A stretch of 64,000 nt of DNA, taken from Akkermansiaceae bacterium UBA2367. Lineage in GTDB: Bacteria; Verrucomicrobiota; Verrucomicrobiia; Verrucomicrobiales; DEV007. Within the stretch, counting starts at the first letter, position 1. Every line of letters starts with the position of its first letter. Under the pieces are notes generated by a model. The model worked only from the letters and a program-made list of their open reading frames with translations. It made no database searches and had not been told where the DNA came from. This document shows positions 53,693-62,700 of this stretch, piece after piece. The DNA is taken from NCBI GenBank assembly GCA_002344525.1, contig DDTJ01000071.1, positions 34,875-98,874 on the forward strand, in the 5' to 3' direction. The position numbers were made by a program, and so were the translations under genes.

Positions 53693-55126
53693 ATGTCCAC
53701 CCCCTTCATCCACGACGACTTCCTGCTGCAATCGACGGCGGCGCGGGAGCTTTACCACCAGTTCGCCAAGGACGAGCCCATCCTCGACTTCCACAACCAT
53801 CTCCCGCCCGACCAGATCGCCGCCGACCGTGCCTTCGCCGACCTCTACGATATCTGGCTCGCGGGCGACCACTACAAATGGCGGGCGATGCGGGCCAACG
53901 GCATCCCCGAGGAGCGCATCACCGGTTCCGCCTCCCCGCGCGACAAGTTCGATGCCTGGGCCGAGACCGTGCCCCACTGCCTCCGCAACGCGCTCTACCA
54001 CTGGACCCATCTCGAACTGGCCCGCTACTTCGACTTCCCCGATCTCTTCTCGCCGAAAACCGCCGACGCGGTTTGGGAAAAGGGGCTCGAACTCCTCGCG
54101 CAACCCTCGCATTCCTGCCGCGGCCTCCTCGTGCAGAGCCAGGTCCGCGCCCTCTGCACCACCGACGATCCCGTCGATTCGCTGGAGCACCACCGCGCCA
54201 TCGCCGCCGATCCCGATTTCGACGTGCGGGTCTACCCGACCTTCCGCCCCGACCGCGCCCTCTGGGTCCACGAGGCGGAATCCTTCAACGCCTACGCCGA
54301 CCGCCTCGCCGAGGTGAGCGGGATCGACACCTCGACCCTCGCGGGATTCCAAGGCGCGCTCCGTTCGCGCCACGATTTCTTCCACGAGCTTGGCGGACGC
54401 CTCTCCGACCACGGGCTGCACCATGTCTTCGACGCCGATTGCAGCGAGGAGAAAGCCGCCGCCATCTTCGACAAGGTGCGTCGCGGTCAATCCGCCGACG
54501 AGGCCGAGACCGAGGCCTTCGGGGCCTACCTGATGCTTTTCTTCGGCGAGCTGAACGCCGCCCGCGGCTGGACCCTGCAACTCCACATCGGGGCCGAGCG
54601 GAACAACAGCCAGCGCCTCTTCGAGCGGCTCGGACGCGACATCGGCTGCGACTCCATGGCCGACGTGAACCACGCCGCCGCCGTGCGCCGCTACCTGAAC
54701 ACCCTCGACCAGCGCGGCCACCTGCCCAAGGTGATGCTCTACAACCTGAACCCGAAGGACAACTACGCCCTCGCCACGATGCTCGGCAATTTCCTTGAGG
54801 CGAAGCCCGGCGACCCGCCCTGCCGCCTCCAGCTTGGCACGGCCTGGTGGTTCATGGACACGAAGGAGGGCATGGAGTGGCAGATCAACGCCTTCTCCAA
54901 CGCGAGCCTGCTCTCGCGCTTCAACGGGATGCTCACCGACTCGCGCAGCTTCCTCTCCTTCACCCGCCACGAGTACTTCCGCCGCATCCTCTGCAACCTC
55001 GTCGGGGCCGACATCGAGAAGGGCGAGATCCCGCGCGACCTCGAACTCGCCGGCGACATGGTTCGGCGCATCTGCTACCGGAACGCCGCTGGGTTCTTCG
55101 GGCTGGAATTGCCCGAGGACGCCTGA
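53693..55126 (+). CDS. uxaC: Glucuronate (uronate) isomerase
   Basis: 477 residues, typical length. PILDFHNHLPPDQIAADRAF with the metal-binding HxH, LAGDHYKWRAMRANGI, HWTHLELARYF, CTTDDPVDSLEHHRAI, LQLHIGAERNNSQR and LGTAWWFMDTKEGMEWQ are characteristic of UxaC. It interconverts D-glucuronate with fructuronate, and galacturonate with tagaturonate, in the cytoplasm: the entry step of uronic acid catabolism. No other uronate genes are in the window, so the rest of the pathway must be elsewhere. Confidence 0.96.
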   Translation: MSTPFIHDDFLLQSTAARELYHQFAKDEPILDFHNHLPPDQIAADRAFADLYDIWLAGDHYKWRAMRANGIPEERITGSASPRDKFDAWAETVPHCLRNALYHWTHLELARYFDFPDLFSPKTADAVWEKGLELLAQPSHSCRGLLVQSQVRALCTTDDPVDSLEHHRAIAADPDFDVRVYPTFRPDRALWVHEAESFNAYADRLAEVSGIDTSTLAGFQGALRSRHDFFHELGGRLSDHGLHHVFDADCSEEKAAAIFDKVRRGQSADEAETEAFGAYLMLFFGELNAARGWTLQLHIGAERNNSQRLFERLGRDIGCDSMADVNHAAAVRRYLNTLDQRGHLPKVMLYNLNPKDNYALATMLGNFLEAKPGDPPCRLQLGTAWWFMDTKEGMEWQINAFSNASLLSRFNGMLTDSRSFLSFTRHEYFRRILCNLVGADIEKGEIPRDLELAGDMVRRICYRNAAGFFGLELPEDA

Positions 55127-55453
55127 ACCGCCCCTACCCCCGCGCCGCGTTTGGCGCAGGGGCTTACACATGAATCGTCACAGAAAAAGACTGCGAGCCC
55201 TGAATTTCTGAGATTCGCATCAAGCAATGGAAAATCGTGACGTCGCGAGGATGGAGCCTTGTAGCGAAGTTCGTGAGAACTTCGACGAGCGTCCCTTGAG
55301 CCTCGGAGGGGAGAAGTTCTCACGAACTTCTCTACGGGCATCGTTGCCCCGCTGTGTCCACATTTCATGCGCAAGCCCTGCATTTGACTAAATTCTAGCA
55401 AAAATCGGCTTGGACCGTTCGCGGGAATGGGGCAGGTTCCCCTCCCCTCCCCC
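55127..55453. other. Intergenic region with repeat family B
   Basis: About 330 bases between uxaC and the PHP phosphatase gene. Apart from the family B pair (listed) I see no gene, promoter or terminator that I can support. Confidence 0.5.
55261..55335. repeat. Repeat family B, paired inverted copies (G/C variant)
   Basis: Arms 55261-55283 and 55311-55335 in inverted orientation. Each contains GAAGTTC-GTGA-GAACTTC, i.e. the same layout as the copy near 32540 but with A/T pairs of the palindrome changed to G/C on both sides. Ends GTAGCGAA and TTCTCTAC. Confidence 0.85.
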
Positions 55454-56311
55454 ATGTCCGAATCCGCGCCGATCTTTTTCGACAGCCACATGCACACCCC
55501 TCTCTGCAAGCACGCGGAGGGACACCCCGCCCTCTACATGGAGCACGGCGTGGCGCAGGGGCTCGTGGGCATCATCATGACCTGCCACAGCCCGATGCCG
55601 GACGGCTTCTCCAGCCGGGTCCGCATGGCGCCGGAGCAGTTCCGCGAATACCTCGCCCTCGTCAGCGAAGCCGCCGAGGCCGCGCCGGAGGGCTTCGAGG
55701 TGCTCCTCGGCATGGAGAGCGACTTCTTCCCCGGCATGGAAGACTGGCTGCGCGAACTGCACGGTCGCGCCGAGTTCCACTACATCCTCGGCTCGGTCCA
55801 CTGGCACATCGGGGAATACATCGACGCCTTCTGGCACGGCGACCCCTTCGCCTTCCAGAAGCAATATTTCGAGCACCTCGCCGAGTCGGCCGAGAGCGGG
55901 CTTTTCGACTGCCTCGCCCACCCCGACCTCGTGAAGAACGCGAGCCCGGCGGACTGGGATTTCGACCGCATCCGGCCCTACGTGAAACGCGCCCTCGACC
56001 GCATCGCGGAAACCGGGGTGGCCATGGAGATCAACACCTCGGGGCGGAACAAATCCTTTCCCGAGATGAATCCGGGGCCGGGAATGCTCGCCCTGATGGC
56101 CGAGCGCGGCATCCCCGTGGTGATCGGCTCGGACTCCCACACCCCGACCCGCGTCGGCGACGGGTTCCACGATGCGCTCGACTGGTTGGAGGCTGCGGGC
56201 TACGAAACCGTTAGCGTCTTCCGGGAACGGCAGCGGCGGGATCTGGACATCGCGGCGGTGCGGGCCAGTGTCGCCCCGGCGGAGGTCTCCGGGGCCTTCG
56301 GGCGGGATTGA
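55454..56311 (+). CDS. PHP-family histidinol-phosphatase-like protein
   Basis: 285 residues. Metal-binding PHP motifs: FDSHMHTPLCKHAEGH (H12, H14), IIMTCHSPM, LLGMESDFFPG, YILGSVHWH, DCLAHPDLVK and VIGSDSHTPTRVGD. Closest in pattern to HisK/HisJ histidinol-phosphatases, which release histidinol and phosphate in histidine synthesis; other phosphatase roles are possible since no his genes are nearby. Cytoplasmic. The ATG at 55454 was preferred over one nine codons upstream. Converges with the PqqD-like gene, with only three bases between stops. Confidence 0.87.
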   Translation: MSESAPIFFDSHMHTPLCKHAEGHPALYMEHGVAQGLVGIIMTCHSPMPDGFSSRVRMAPEQFREYLALVSEAAEAAPEGFEVLLGMESDFFPGMEDWLRELHGRAEFHYILGSVHWHIGEYIDAFWHGDPFAFQKQYFEHLAESAESGLFDCLAHPDLVKNASPADWDFDRIRPYVKRALDRIAETGVAMEINTSGRNKSFPEMNPGPGMLALMAERGIPVVIGSDSHTPTRVGDGFHDALDWLEAAGYETVSVFRERQRRDLDIAAVRASVAPAEVSGAFGRD

Positions 56312-56314
56312 GCG

Positions 56315-57178
56315 TCAACGCGCGTTCTCGATGTCGCCGATCTCCTTTGCGAGGTTGGTCATGCGATGGACTTCGCGGCGGTAGCCTTCCTCGTCGTTCT
56401 GGAGGTAGAACTCGTCCCGGCGGATGCGGCACTCCTCAAGCTGCACCCGCAGTTCCTCGATACGCCGGAGGTCGCCATTCGCGGGAGCGACGGCGGGTTC
56501 CAGTTCCTTCTTGGGAGCTTCGGGAATCACTGGGGAATAGGCAGGACCTTCGGGAGCGCGAACCGGCGGGGCGGGTTCCTCGACGGCCTTCCCGGTCTCC
56601 TTGACGACGGGCGCGCGGGCGGCGAGGGAGCGGCGCTCGACGGAGGAATCCTGGGCGCTGCGTTCCGAAGCGGCCACGGAGACGGTCGGCTGGGGACGGC
56701 CGGGCTTCGAGAAGCTGGCGTAGAGACGCCCCGCCGCAGGCTCGAAAACGGGCGCGGCGACCTGCACGAGCCGGATCACGGAAAGCGAAAAGGCGACGAC
56801 CGCACATGCCGCGAGGGCGCGGCGCACGCGAGAGTCACGGAGAAGGCGTCCGGCGAATTCGGAGAGGCCCGCTTTTCCGACGGGTTCCACCTCCTCGTCA
56901 TCCATCGCGTCGCCAGCATCGCCGAGGATGAGTTCGAAAATCGACTCGCACTCGCAGAGGACGAGGTTCTCGGTGTAGAGCCAGTGGTAGAAATTGAGCA
57001 AACCCGTCGCCGTGAACGCACCGGGGCGGGCACCGCAGACCTGCTTGGCGGCCTCCTCGAAACTCGTCTTCCCGTCGAATTTCGAAAGGAGATCGACCTG
57101 CCAAGGCTTGAGCGAATATCGCTGCCTCGTCCTCGTTTTCTCCGCCACGAGCGTTCCGCCGACACGGAAGAAGCGCAT
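56315..57178 (-). CDS. PqqD-like domain protein with membrane anchor and extracytoplasmic tail
   Basis: About 287 residues from the ATG (MRFFRVGGTLVAEKTRTRQR); a TTG 22 codons upstream is an alternative start. Residues about 1-75 resemble PqqD-type winged-helix domains (SLKPWQVDLLSKFDGKTSFE, AAKQVCG), as found at the N-terminus of some HlyD-like secretion adaptors. A membrane segment follows (RRALAACAVVAFSLSVIRLV, about 120-142), then a Pro/Ala/Glu-rich linker and a C-terminal coiled coil (GDLRRIEELRVQLEECRIRRD). Topology: winged helix inside, coiled coil outside. PqqD-like domains often bind peptides. It has its own promoter but lies directly behind a subtilase gene. Confidence 0.7.
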   Translation of the reverse strand: MRFFRVGGTLVAEKTRTRQRYSLKPWQVDLLSKFDGKTSFEEAAKQVCGARPGAFTATGLLNFYHWLYTENLVLCECESIFELILGDAGDAMDDEEVEPVGKAGLSEFAGRLLRDSRVRRALAACAVVAFSLSVIRLVQVAAPVFEPAAGRLYASFSKPGRPQPTVSVAASERSAQDSSVERRSLAARAPVVKETGKAVEEPAPPVRAPEGPAYSPVIPEAPKKELEPAVAPANGDLRRIEELRVQLEECRIRRDEFYLQNDEEGYRREVHRMTNLAKEIGDIENAR

Positions 57179-57271
57179 TTCCTCGCGAAGGCGGAAGCGA
57201 AGCGGAAAGATTTCTCCGAGATTCCCTGGTAGTCGGGTGCTCAAGTTTTACAGATTGTCAATATTACGAAA

Positions 57272-57299
57272 ATTATAGAACGAAAGCGACAATCGTCCA
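57272..57299 (-). promoter_or_regulatory. Promoter of the PqqD-like gene
   Basis: On the minus strand, TGGACG, 16 bases and a perfect TATAAT. Transcription would begin near 57265, which gives a short leader for the TTG start (57244) or about 87 bases for the ATG start (57178). The surrounding 100 bases are strikingly AT-rich for this genome. Confidence 0.6.
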
Positions 57300-57339
57300 C
57301 TGGAATTTATGAGAATCGGAGAAAATTCCGGTAAAAAAA

Positions 57340-58122
57340 TCAGAATTCCCCGGCGTAGGCGAGGGCCAGCTCAGCGAGGATGGGTTTCACCAGCGCCGGG
57401 CTCAATCCCGGCAGGGCGGAGAGGAGGCGGGCGATCTTCCCCGAGACGAGGGGCGCGGCGTAGCTGCTCCCGGTTTCGATCTTGCTCTCCCCGTGGAGCC
57501 AAGGCACCTCGACGCGCTCTCCCCGGGCGAGGAAGGAGACCATGCGGCCGCGGCTGTGGTAGAGATCCCCGGACGGGCAGTCGATCCCCCGCACGCTGAT
57601 CACGCTGGGGAAGTAGGCCGGCCATTCCCGGATCGAGACATCGACGTTGCTGCACGCGGCCACGATCTGGACGCCCTCAAGGTAGGCGCGATCAACCCAT
57701 TCCTTGTAGTCCATCACGTAGCGCGGCAGGCCCCGGCAGCCGAAGCTGCAATTCACGACCTGGTAGCCGCGGGCGATGGCTTGGTTGACGCATTCGGCGA
57801 TGACGAAGCTGCGGGAATGGTTGCTGCTGTCGAGGGCGCGGAAGCTCCCGATCTCGACCCCCGGCGCGGCTTGCCGGAGCAGGCTCGCGACTGCGGTGCC
57901 GTGGCCGTAGACATCGGTGCCTCCACCCTCTTCGATGCGGAGGTTGACCCCGTCGCATGAGACGGTCACGTCGTCGGCGAGGACGAGCCCGGCGAGGGCG
58001 GGATGCGAGGTGTCGATCCCCGAATCGACGACGGCGACTTTCACGCCTTTCCCGTCGCCTTCGGCGAGGGCGCGGCCGGCCCGGTCCAGATCGGGCCAAG
58101 GGGTGGGAGCTTCGGACCCCAT
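57340..58122 (-). CDS. Cytoplasmic subtilisin-like (S8) serine peptidase
   Basis: 260 residues. Complete catalytic set: D33 in AVVDSGIDTSHPAL, H74 in YGHGTAVASLL, oxyanion N159 in AACSN and nucleophile S220 in ETGSSYAAPLVSG. The protein has neither a signal peptide nor a propeptide and is shorter than secreted subtilases, so it should act inside the cell without self-processing, and must be controlled in another way. It starts seven bases after the GAF gene, in a tight unit with a 73-residue protein before that. A regulated intracellular protease acting on a PqqD-bound peptide or a partner is an attractive but unproven idea. Confidence 0.88.
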   Translation of the reverse strand: MGSEAPTPWPDLDRAGRALAEGDGKGVKVAVVDSGIDTSHPALAGLVLADDVTVSCDGVNLRIEEGGGTDVYGHGTAVASLLRQAAPGVEIGSFRALDSSNHSRSFVIAECVNQAIARGYQVVNCSFGCRGLPRYVMDYKEWVDRAYLEGVQIVAACSNVDVSIREWPAYFPSVISVRGIDCPSGDLYHSRGRMVSFLARGERVEVPWLHGESKIETGSSYAAPLVSGKIARLLSALPGLSPALVKPILAELALAYAGEF

Positions 58123-58129
58123 CGCAGGC

Positions 58130-58726
58130 TCAGCCCCCGTCGCCGAGGCCGAGGAGGGAAGTTAGGAGGGTTCCGTCGATAAGCCGCTCGACGAGGTTCG
58201 CGGCGCGCGCCAGCGTCTCGACATCCGACGAGCGGAAGCCCTCGCGCGATTTGGGGGCCTCGGCCAATTGCACGCAGGAGATCACCCCGCGCAGGCCGAA
58301 GCCGAAATAGAAAGGCACCGCGATCATCGCGGTGGTGTGCTTGGCGATCTTGCGGTCGAGGGTGTCGTCGTGTCCCTCGCTCGCCTGGATGCGGTTCTCG
58401 CAATAGGGTTGCTGCTGCGCGAAGACCAAGGAGATGATCCCCTGCCCCACCGGCTGGCGGAAGCCGACCAGATTCCCCGCCTCGTCGCCCGAATTGTAGC
58501 AGGCGACCAGCTCCCCCGCCCTGCGGTCGATGAGCCAGACCGTCCCCTCGCAACCGCCCGCGTCGTCGAAGGCCTCCCGCAGGAGCGAGAGGGCGCCGGG
58601 GTCGATGAGACCGATCAACTGGGCGGGGCTGCTGCCCTCGATCCAAGCTTCGAGATGCTTTTCGACCGCCGGGGCCGACTCGCCCAGCCCGGAGAGCCGG
58701 AGGAGCTGGGTGTGTACCGCCGCCAT
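58130..58726 (-). CDS. GAF domain protein
   Basis: 198 residues. The central part (about 60-175) has the GAF layout: VWLIDRRAGELVACYNSGDE, FRQPVGQGIISLVFAQQQPY, CENRI, KHTTAMIAVPFYFGFGLRGVISCVQLA and FRSSDVETLARAANLVERLI. GAF domains bind small ligands or sense redox state; here a lone domain without an output module, placed between a small protein and an intracellular subtilase, suggests it is the sensor that controls the peptidase. Two bases separate it from the small protein gene and seven from the peptidase gene. Confidence 0.82.
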   Translation of the reverse strand: MAAVHTQLLRLSGLGESAPAVEKHLEAWIEGSSPAQLIGLIDPGALSLLREAFDDAGGCEGTVWLIDRRAGELVACYNSGDEAGNLVGFRQPVGQGIISLVFAQQQPYCENRIQASEGHDDTLDRKIAKHTTAMIAVPFYFGFGLRGVISCVQLAEAPKSREGFRSSDVETLARAANLVERLIDGTLLTSLLGLGDGG

Positions 58727-58727
58727 C

Positions 58728-58949
58728 TCAAGCCTGCGCTTGCAGGGTCTTCACGAGAGTGTGCAGCGCGGTCTCGTTCTCCAGGATGCTGGGTAGCAAT
58801 TCCTCGCGCTCGGCTGGCCCTAGCTCGCCGGCGGCGAAAAGGCGGATGCGTTCGGCTTGCTCGGCTGTCAGGGGCGAGGCGGAATGGCCGGAAACCTCGG
58901 GGCCGAGGCTTTCCAAGAATTGGGCGAGGAGGGCGATTTCGTTGTTCAT
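58728..58949 (-). CDS. Small helical protein at head of GAF-subtilase unit
   Basis: 73 residues from ATG (MNNEIALLAQFLESLG). Two or three amphipathic helices with LTAEQAERIRLFAAGELGPA and EREELLPSILENETALHTLV, a pattern seen in short helical regulator or anti-sigma-like N-termini. No signal, no cysteines. A further 25 codons are open upstream, but they look like leader sequence. Lying one base before the GAF gene, it may be a regulator, adaptor or substrate of the peptidase. Family not recognised. Confidence 0.65.
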   Translation of the reverse strand: MNNEIALLAQFLESLGPEVSGHSASPLTAEQAERIRLFAAGELGPAEREELLPSILENETALHTLVKTLQAQA

Positions 58950-59132
58950 GGCAGGGAGGTAGGGTTGGGAGTGGAATGGAAAATGGGAATTGTCCTTCTC
59001 TCCCGACGAACCAACGCCCTCCATTATGCAAGCTTCCTAAATAAATCCGAGAGAAATTTCCACTCTGCACCCCAATCCAGACTTCGTCCGTTCAAAAATT
59101 CATCAAAAAGAGCGAATTTTATGGTTTTTATA

Positions 59133-59161
59133 TTGACTGCCCCTCCGATTTCCCTTATGCT
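59133..59161 (+). promoter_or_regulatory. Sigma-70-like promoter of candidate small RNA
   Basis: TTGACT, 17-base spacer, TATGCT. Spacing is optimal and each box differs from consensus at one or two positions. The next convincing feature downstream is a terminator about 50-90 bases away, not a gene. Confidence 0.5.
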
Positions 59162-59167
59162 TGTCTC

Positions 59168-59250
59168 GACTGGGTTTGGTACTCTTTTATTTGATTTGTT
59201 GAGGGGTTGAAGCGGCGTTGTTCCTCCGGGGACGGCGCCGCTTCTCTTTT
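59168..59250 (+). ncRNA. Candidate small RNA with strong terminator
   Basis: Predicted transcript of about 80 bases, from the promoter just upstream to a hairpin with a perfect 9-base stem GAAGCGGCG/CGCCGCTTC (59209-59217 with 59236-59244) followed by TCTTTT. No open frame with coding character and no Shine-Dalgarno. It faces towards smc but is terminated well before it. Does not match any RNA family I can name. Confidence 0.45.
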
Positions 59251-59621
59251 GGTCGCGGCGAAGGGCCGTTCGACCCATGGGAAGGCTCGATTTCAGGGAA
59301 GAGCCAAAAAGGAAAACGGCCCGGTACTCGAACTTTCGTCCTCCGCACCGGGCCGCCCCGTTCCGCACAAAAAAAATCGTTTTTCCCTTCCCTCTCGCAC
59401 TTTCATGCGTCCCGAGGAATGGAAAGCCAGCTAAACCCCTGAGGATCACCGGACGCAGAAAACCTAACACTGCAACCGTCGCCCGCAAATATTTTTTGCG
59501 AATTTCCCCATTTTTGTTTCTCGCGTTTAAAAAAATCCACCTGTCCTCCAGCGAGACGCGGACAGGGGTCACGAACGGGCCGATTGGAAATTCGTAAAAT
59601 TCCGCTCGACAGAATGGGACT

Positions 59622-59675
59622 TTCCCTCAATATAAGGGAAGATTTATCATTTATGAGAACTAAATTCTCATTTTT
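59622..59675 (+). promoter_or_regulatory. Hairpins in the smc leader
   Basis: TTCCCT-caatata-AGGGAA (59622-59640) and ATGAGAA-CTAAA-TTCTCAT (59653-59671), the latter followed by a run of T. The second would resemble a weak terminator or attenuator about 35 bases before the smc start. Confidence 0.35.
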
Positions 59676-59708
59676 GGAAGTCGTTTTCTCCTACCCTTCC
59701 CTGCCGTC

Positions 59709-62700
59709 ATGCGCCTGAAATCCTTGGAAATTCACGGATTCAAATCCTTCGCCGACAAGACCAAACTCGAATTCCACGAGGGCGTCACCGGCATCGTCGG
59801 GCCGAACGGTTGCGGCAAGTCGAACATCGTCGATTCCATGCGCTGGGTCCTCGGGGAGACTTCGGCGAAGGCCCTCCGCGGCGGCGAGATGGCCGACGTC
59901 ATCTTCAACGGCACGGACAGGCGCTCCGCCCTCGGCATGGCCGAGGTCACCCTGACCCTCTCGGGCTGCTCCGGCATCCTTGAGACCGACTACGACGAAG
60001 TTTCCCTCGGACGGCGCGTCTTCCGCGACGGCAAGGGCGAATATCTCATCAACCAGCAGCCCTGCCGCCTCAAGGACATCCAGAACCTGTTGATGGGGAC
60101 CGGGATCGGGCGCACCAGCTACTCGATCATGGAGCAGGGCAAGATCGACATGCTCCTCAGCTCCAAGCCCGAGGACCGCCGCGCCGTCTTCGAGGAGGCC
60201 GCCGGCATCACGAAATACAAAACGCAGAAGAAGGAGGCCCTGCGCAAGCTCGACTACACCGAGGCGAACCTCGTCCGCATCCGCGACGTCATCGCCGAGA
60301 ACGAGCGCCAGATCCGCTCCCTCTCCCGCCAAGCCTCGAAGGCGAAGCGCTACCAGTCCCTCTTCGACGACGTTCGCACCCTCGAGCTCCACCTCAGCCA
60401 CCGGAAATGGCGCGAGATCCGCGCGGAGAGATCCGAACTCTCCAATTCGATCCGGCACTTGCAGAACCAGCAGGACGAACTGGAGGACGCGATCGAGAAA
60501 CGCCAGGCGGAGATGGCCTCGGCGCGGGTCGAATACCAGGAGATCGAACGCCGCCTGACCGAACTCCAGTCGCTCCTCGCCCGGCTCGAAAACGAGATCG
60601 GCGGCGCGGGAGGGCGCATCGAGTTCAACGGCGAACGCGCCCACGAGCTTTCCGTCCTCATCCACAAGAACGAGGAGGACATCGCCCAAGCGACCGACAA
60701 GCGGGCGCGTCAGGAGGCCGACCTCGAAAACGCGAACCGCCAGCTCGAAGCCGTCGCCGGGCGCATCGCCGAACAGCAGGCCCAAGTCGCGGCCCTCGAA
60801 ACCGGGACGCGCGAAGCCCGCGCCCGGCGCGAGGAATTGAACCAGAGCCTGCGCCGCATCGAGGAGGAGCGCGGCGCGTTGAAAAGCCGCATCGCCAGCC
60901 TTGAAGCGACCCTCGCCACGAACGAGCGCCAGTCCGAGTCCGACGACCAGCGGGCCGCCCAGCTCGCCGAGGAGGCCGCCCGCCTCCGCGCCGACGAGGA
61001 CTCGCGCCAAGGCGATGCCGCCGAATTCAAGGACCGCATCGCGGGCCACCAGCTTTCCATCGAGACCTGCGAGGAGAACCTCGTCGAGCTGGAGCAGAAA
61101 TACCACCGCGCCAAACGCGCCGCCGCCGATTTGCAGGAGCATCTTTCCTCGCTCCACAAACTGCGGGCGGAGAAGCGTTCCCGGCTCGAAGTGCTCCAGC
61201 AGCTCATCGCCGACGGCGAGGGCTTCGAGAAAGGCACGCAGGAGGTGTTGAAAGGACTCGACGATCCCGATTTCTTCGGTCCGCGAGTCCACTCCCCTCT
61301 CGCGAACCAGATCGAGGTCGAAGCCCGCTTCGCCGAGGCCATCGAAGCCGCCTTGGGACGCCGCCTCCAAGCCGTCGTCGTCTCGGACGCCGAAGTGGCC
61401 GAGAGGATCGTCCGCACCCTGCGCGAAGGGAACTTGGGCAAGGCCACTCTCATCGCCGAGACCCATCTGGAGACCTCCGCCCCGCCCGCCCGTGGCCGCG
61501 TCCCCCTCGGCGCGATCGGCTGGGCGTCGGACCGGGTGCGTTGTCAAGGCAAGGCCAAAGCGCTCGTCGCGAAACTCCTCGAAGGCGTCCTCCTCGTCGA
61601 GGACCTGCCCACCGCCCTGCGCCTCCGCGAGGAAGCCGGGGCCTTCGCCGTGGCGACCTTGGCCGGCGAATACGTGACCCCCGAGGGTATCATCCACGGC
61701 GGTCGCTCCGGCGACGGCTCCGTCTCGGTGCTGCGGATGCAGACCGAGATCCGGGAACTGGAGGAGGTCGTCGATGCCCTCGACCGCGAAGTGATCGCGA
61801 GGCAGGAGCGCCGCGACGAGCTGAACCAGCGCGTTGACGAGTTCGAGGAGAACCTCCAAGAGGCCCGCGAGCGCTTGCAGCAGAAGCGCGTCGCCTCCTC
61901 CACCCTCGAAGGCAAGCTCGCCTTGGTCGAGCGTGATCTGAACCAGCTCCGCAACCGCATCGAAAGCCTCGAATGGGAGCAGCGCGAGATCGAGGAGCGC
62001 GGCCAGCGGCTCCGCGCCGAGGTCGCGACGAGACGCTCCGAGCGCGAAACCGCCCTCGCCCGTGTCGCGGAACTCGACAGGGAGGCGGAATCCACCACCG
62101 CCGAACTGGCCGCCGCGCGCCTGCGCGAGGAGGAGCAGACCGAGCTCGCCACCGCCGCCCGCACCCAGCTCGCCGTGGAGCAGGGCACGCGGGAGAAGTT
62201 CGAGGAGCAGCGCGAGCCCATGCTCGCCCGCCTCGCCGAATTGACCGAACTCCTGCGGCGGCGCGAGGCCGAGATCGTCGAATACCAGGAGCGCATCGAG
62301 AACGACGCCGCCGAGACCGCCGCGCTCCAAGGGAAAATCCAAGCTTGGGAAGCCGAGGCCGGGACCGCGACGACCGAGCGCGACCGCATCCGAGGAGAGC
62401 GCGAGGGCTACTCCGCCCGCATCGAGGAGGGCGAGACGGAACTCTCCCGCAAACGCCGCGAAGTCCAAAGCGTCGCCGCGCAGCGGGGCAAGGAGGAGGT
62501 CAAGGTCGCCCAGTTCGACCTCGCCCTTGAGAACCTCGAACGCCACTGCCGCGACCGCTACCGCACCGATCTCGAATTTTTCGAACCCGACAGCCACGCC
62601 CTCCTCCTCGCCATCGAGGAGCGCCGCAAGAACGGGGCCGTTCGGCTCCGCGCCTATTCCGAATCCGACGCCGAGCCCGCCGCGGACGACGAGGAGCCCT

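Larger units (their letters stand above)
58950..59708. other. AT-rich intergenic region between the GAF unit and smc
   Basis: Over 750 bases without a supported protein gene. It holds the promoter region of the small-protein/GAF/subtilase unit, a promoter-terminator segment suggesting a small RNA (listed) and hairpins in the smc leader (listed). Between about 59255 and 59600 I see several open frames but none with coding character. Confidence 0.55.
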
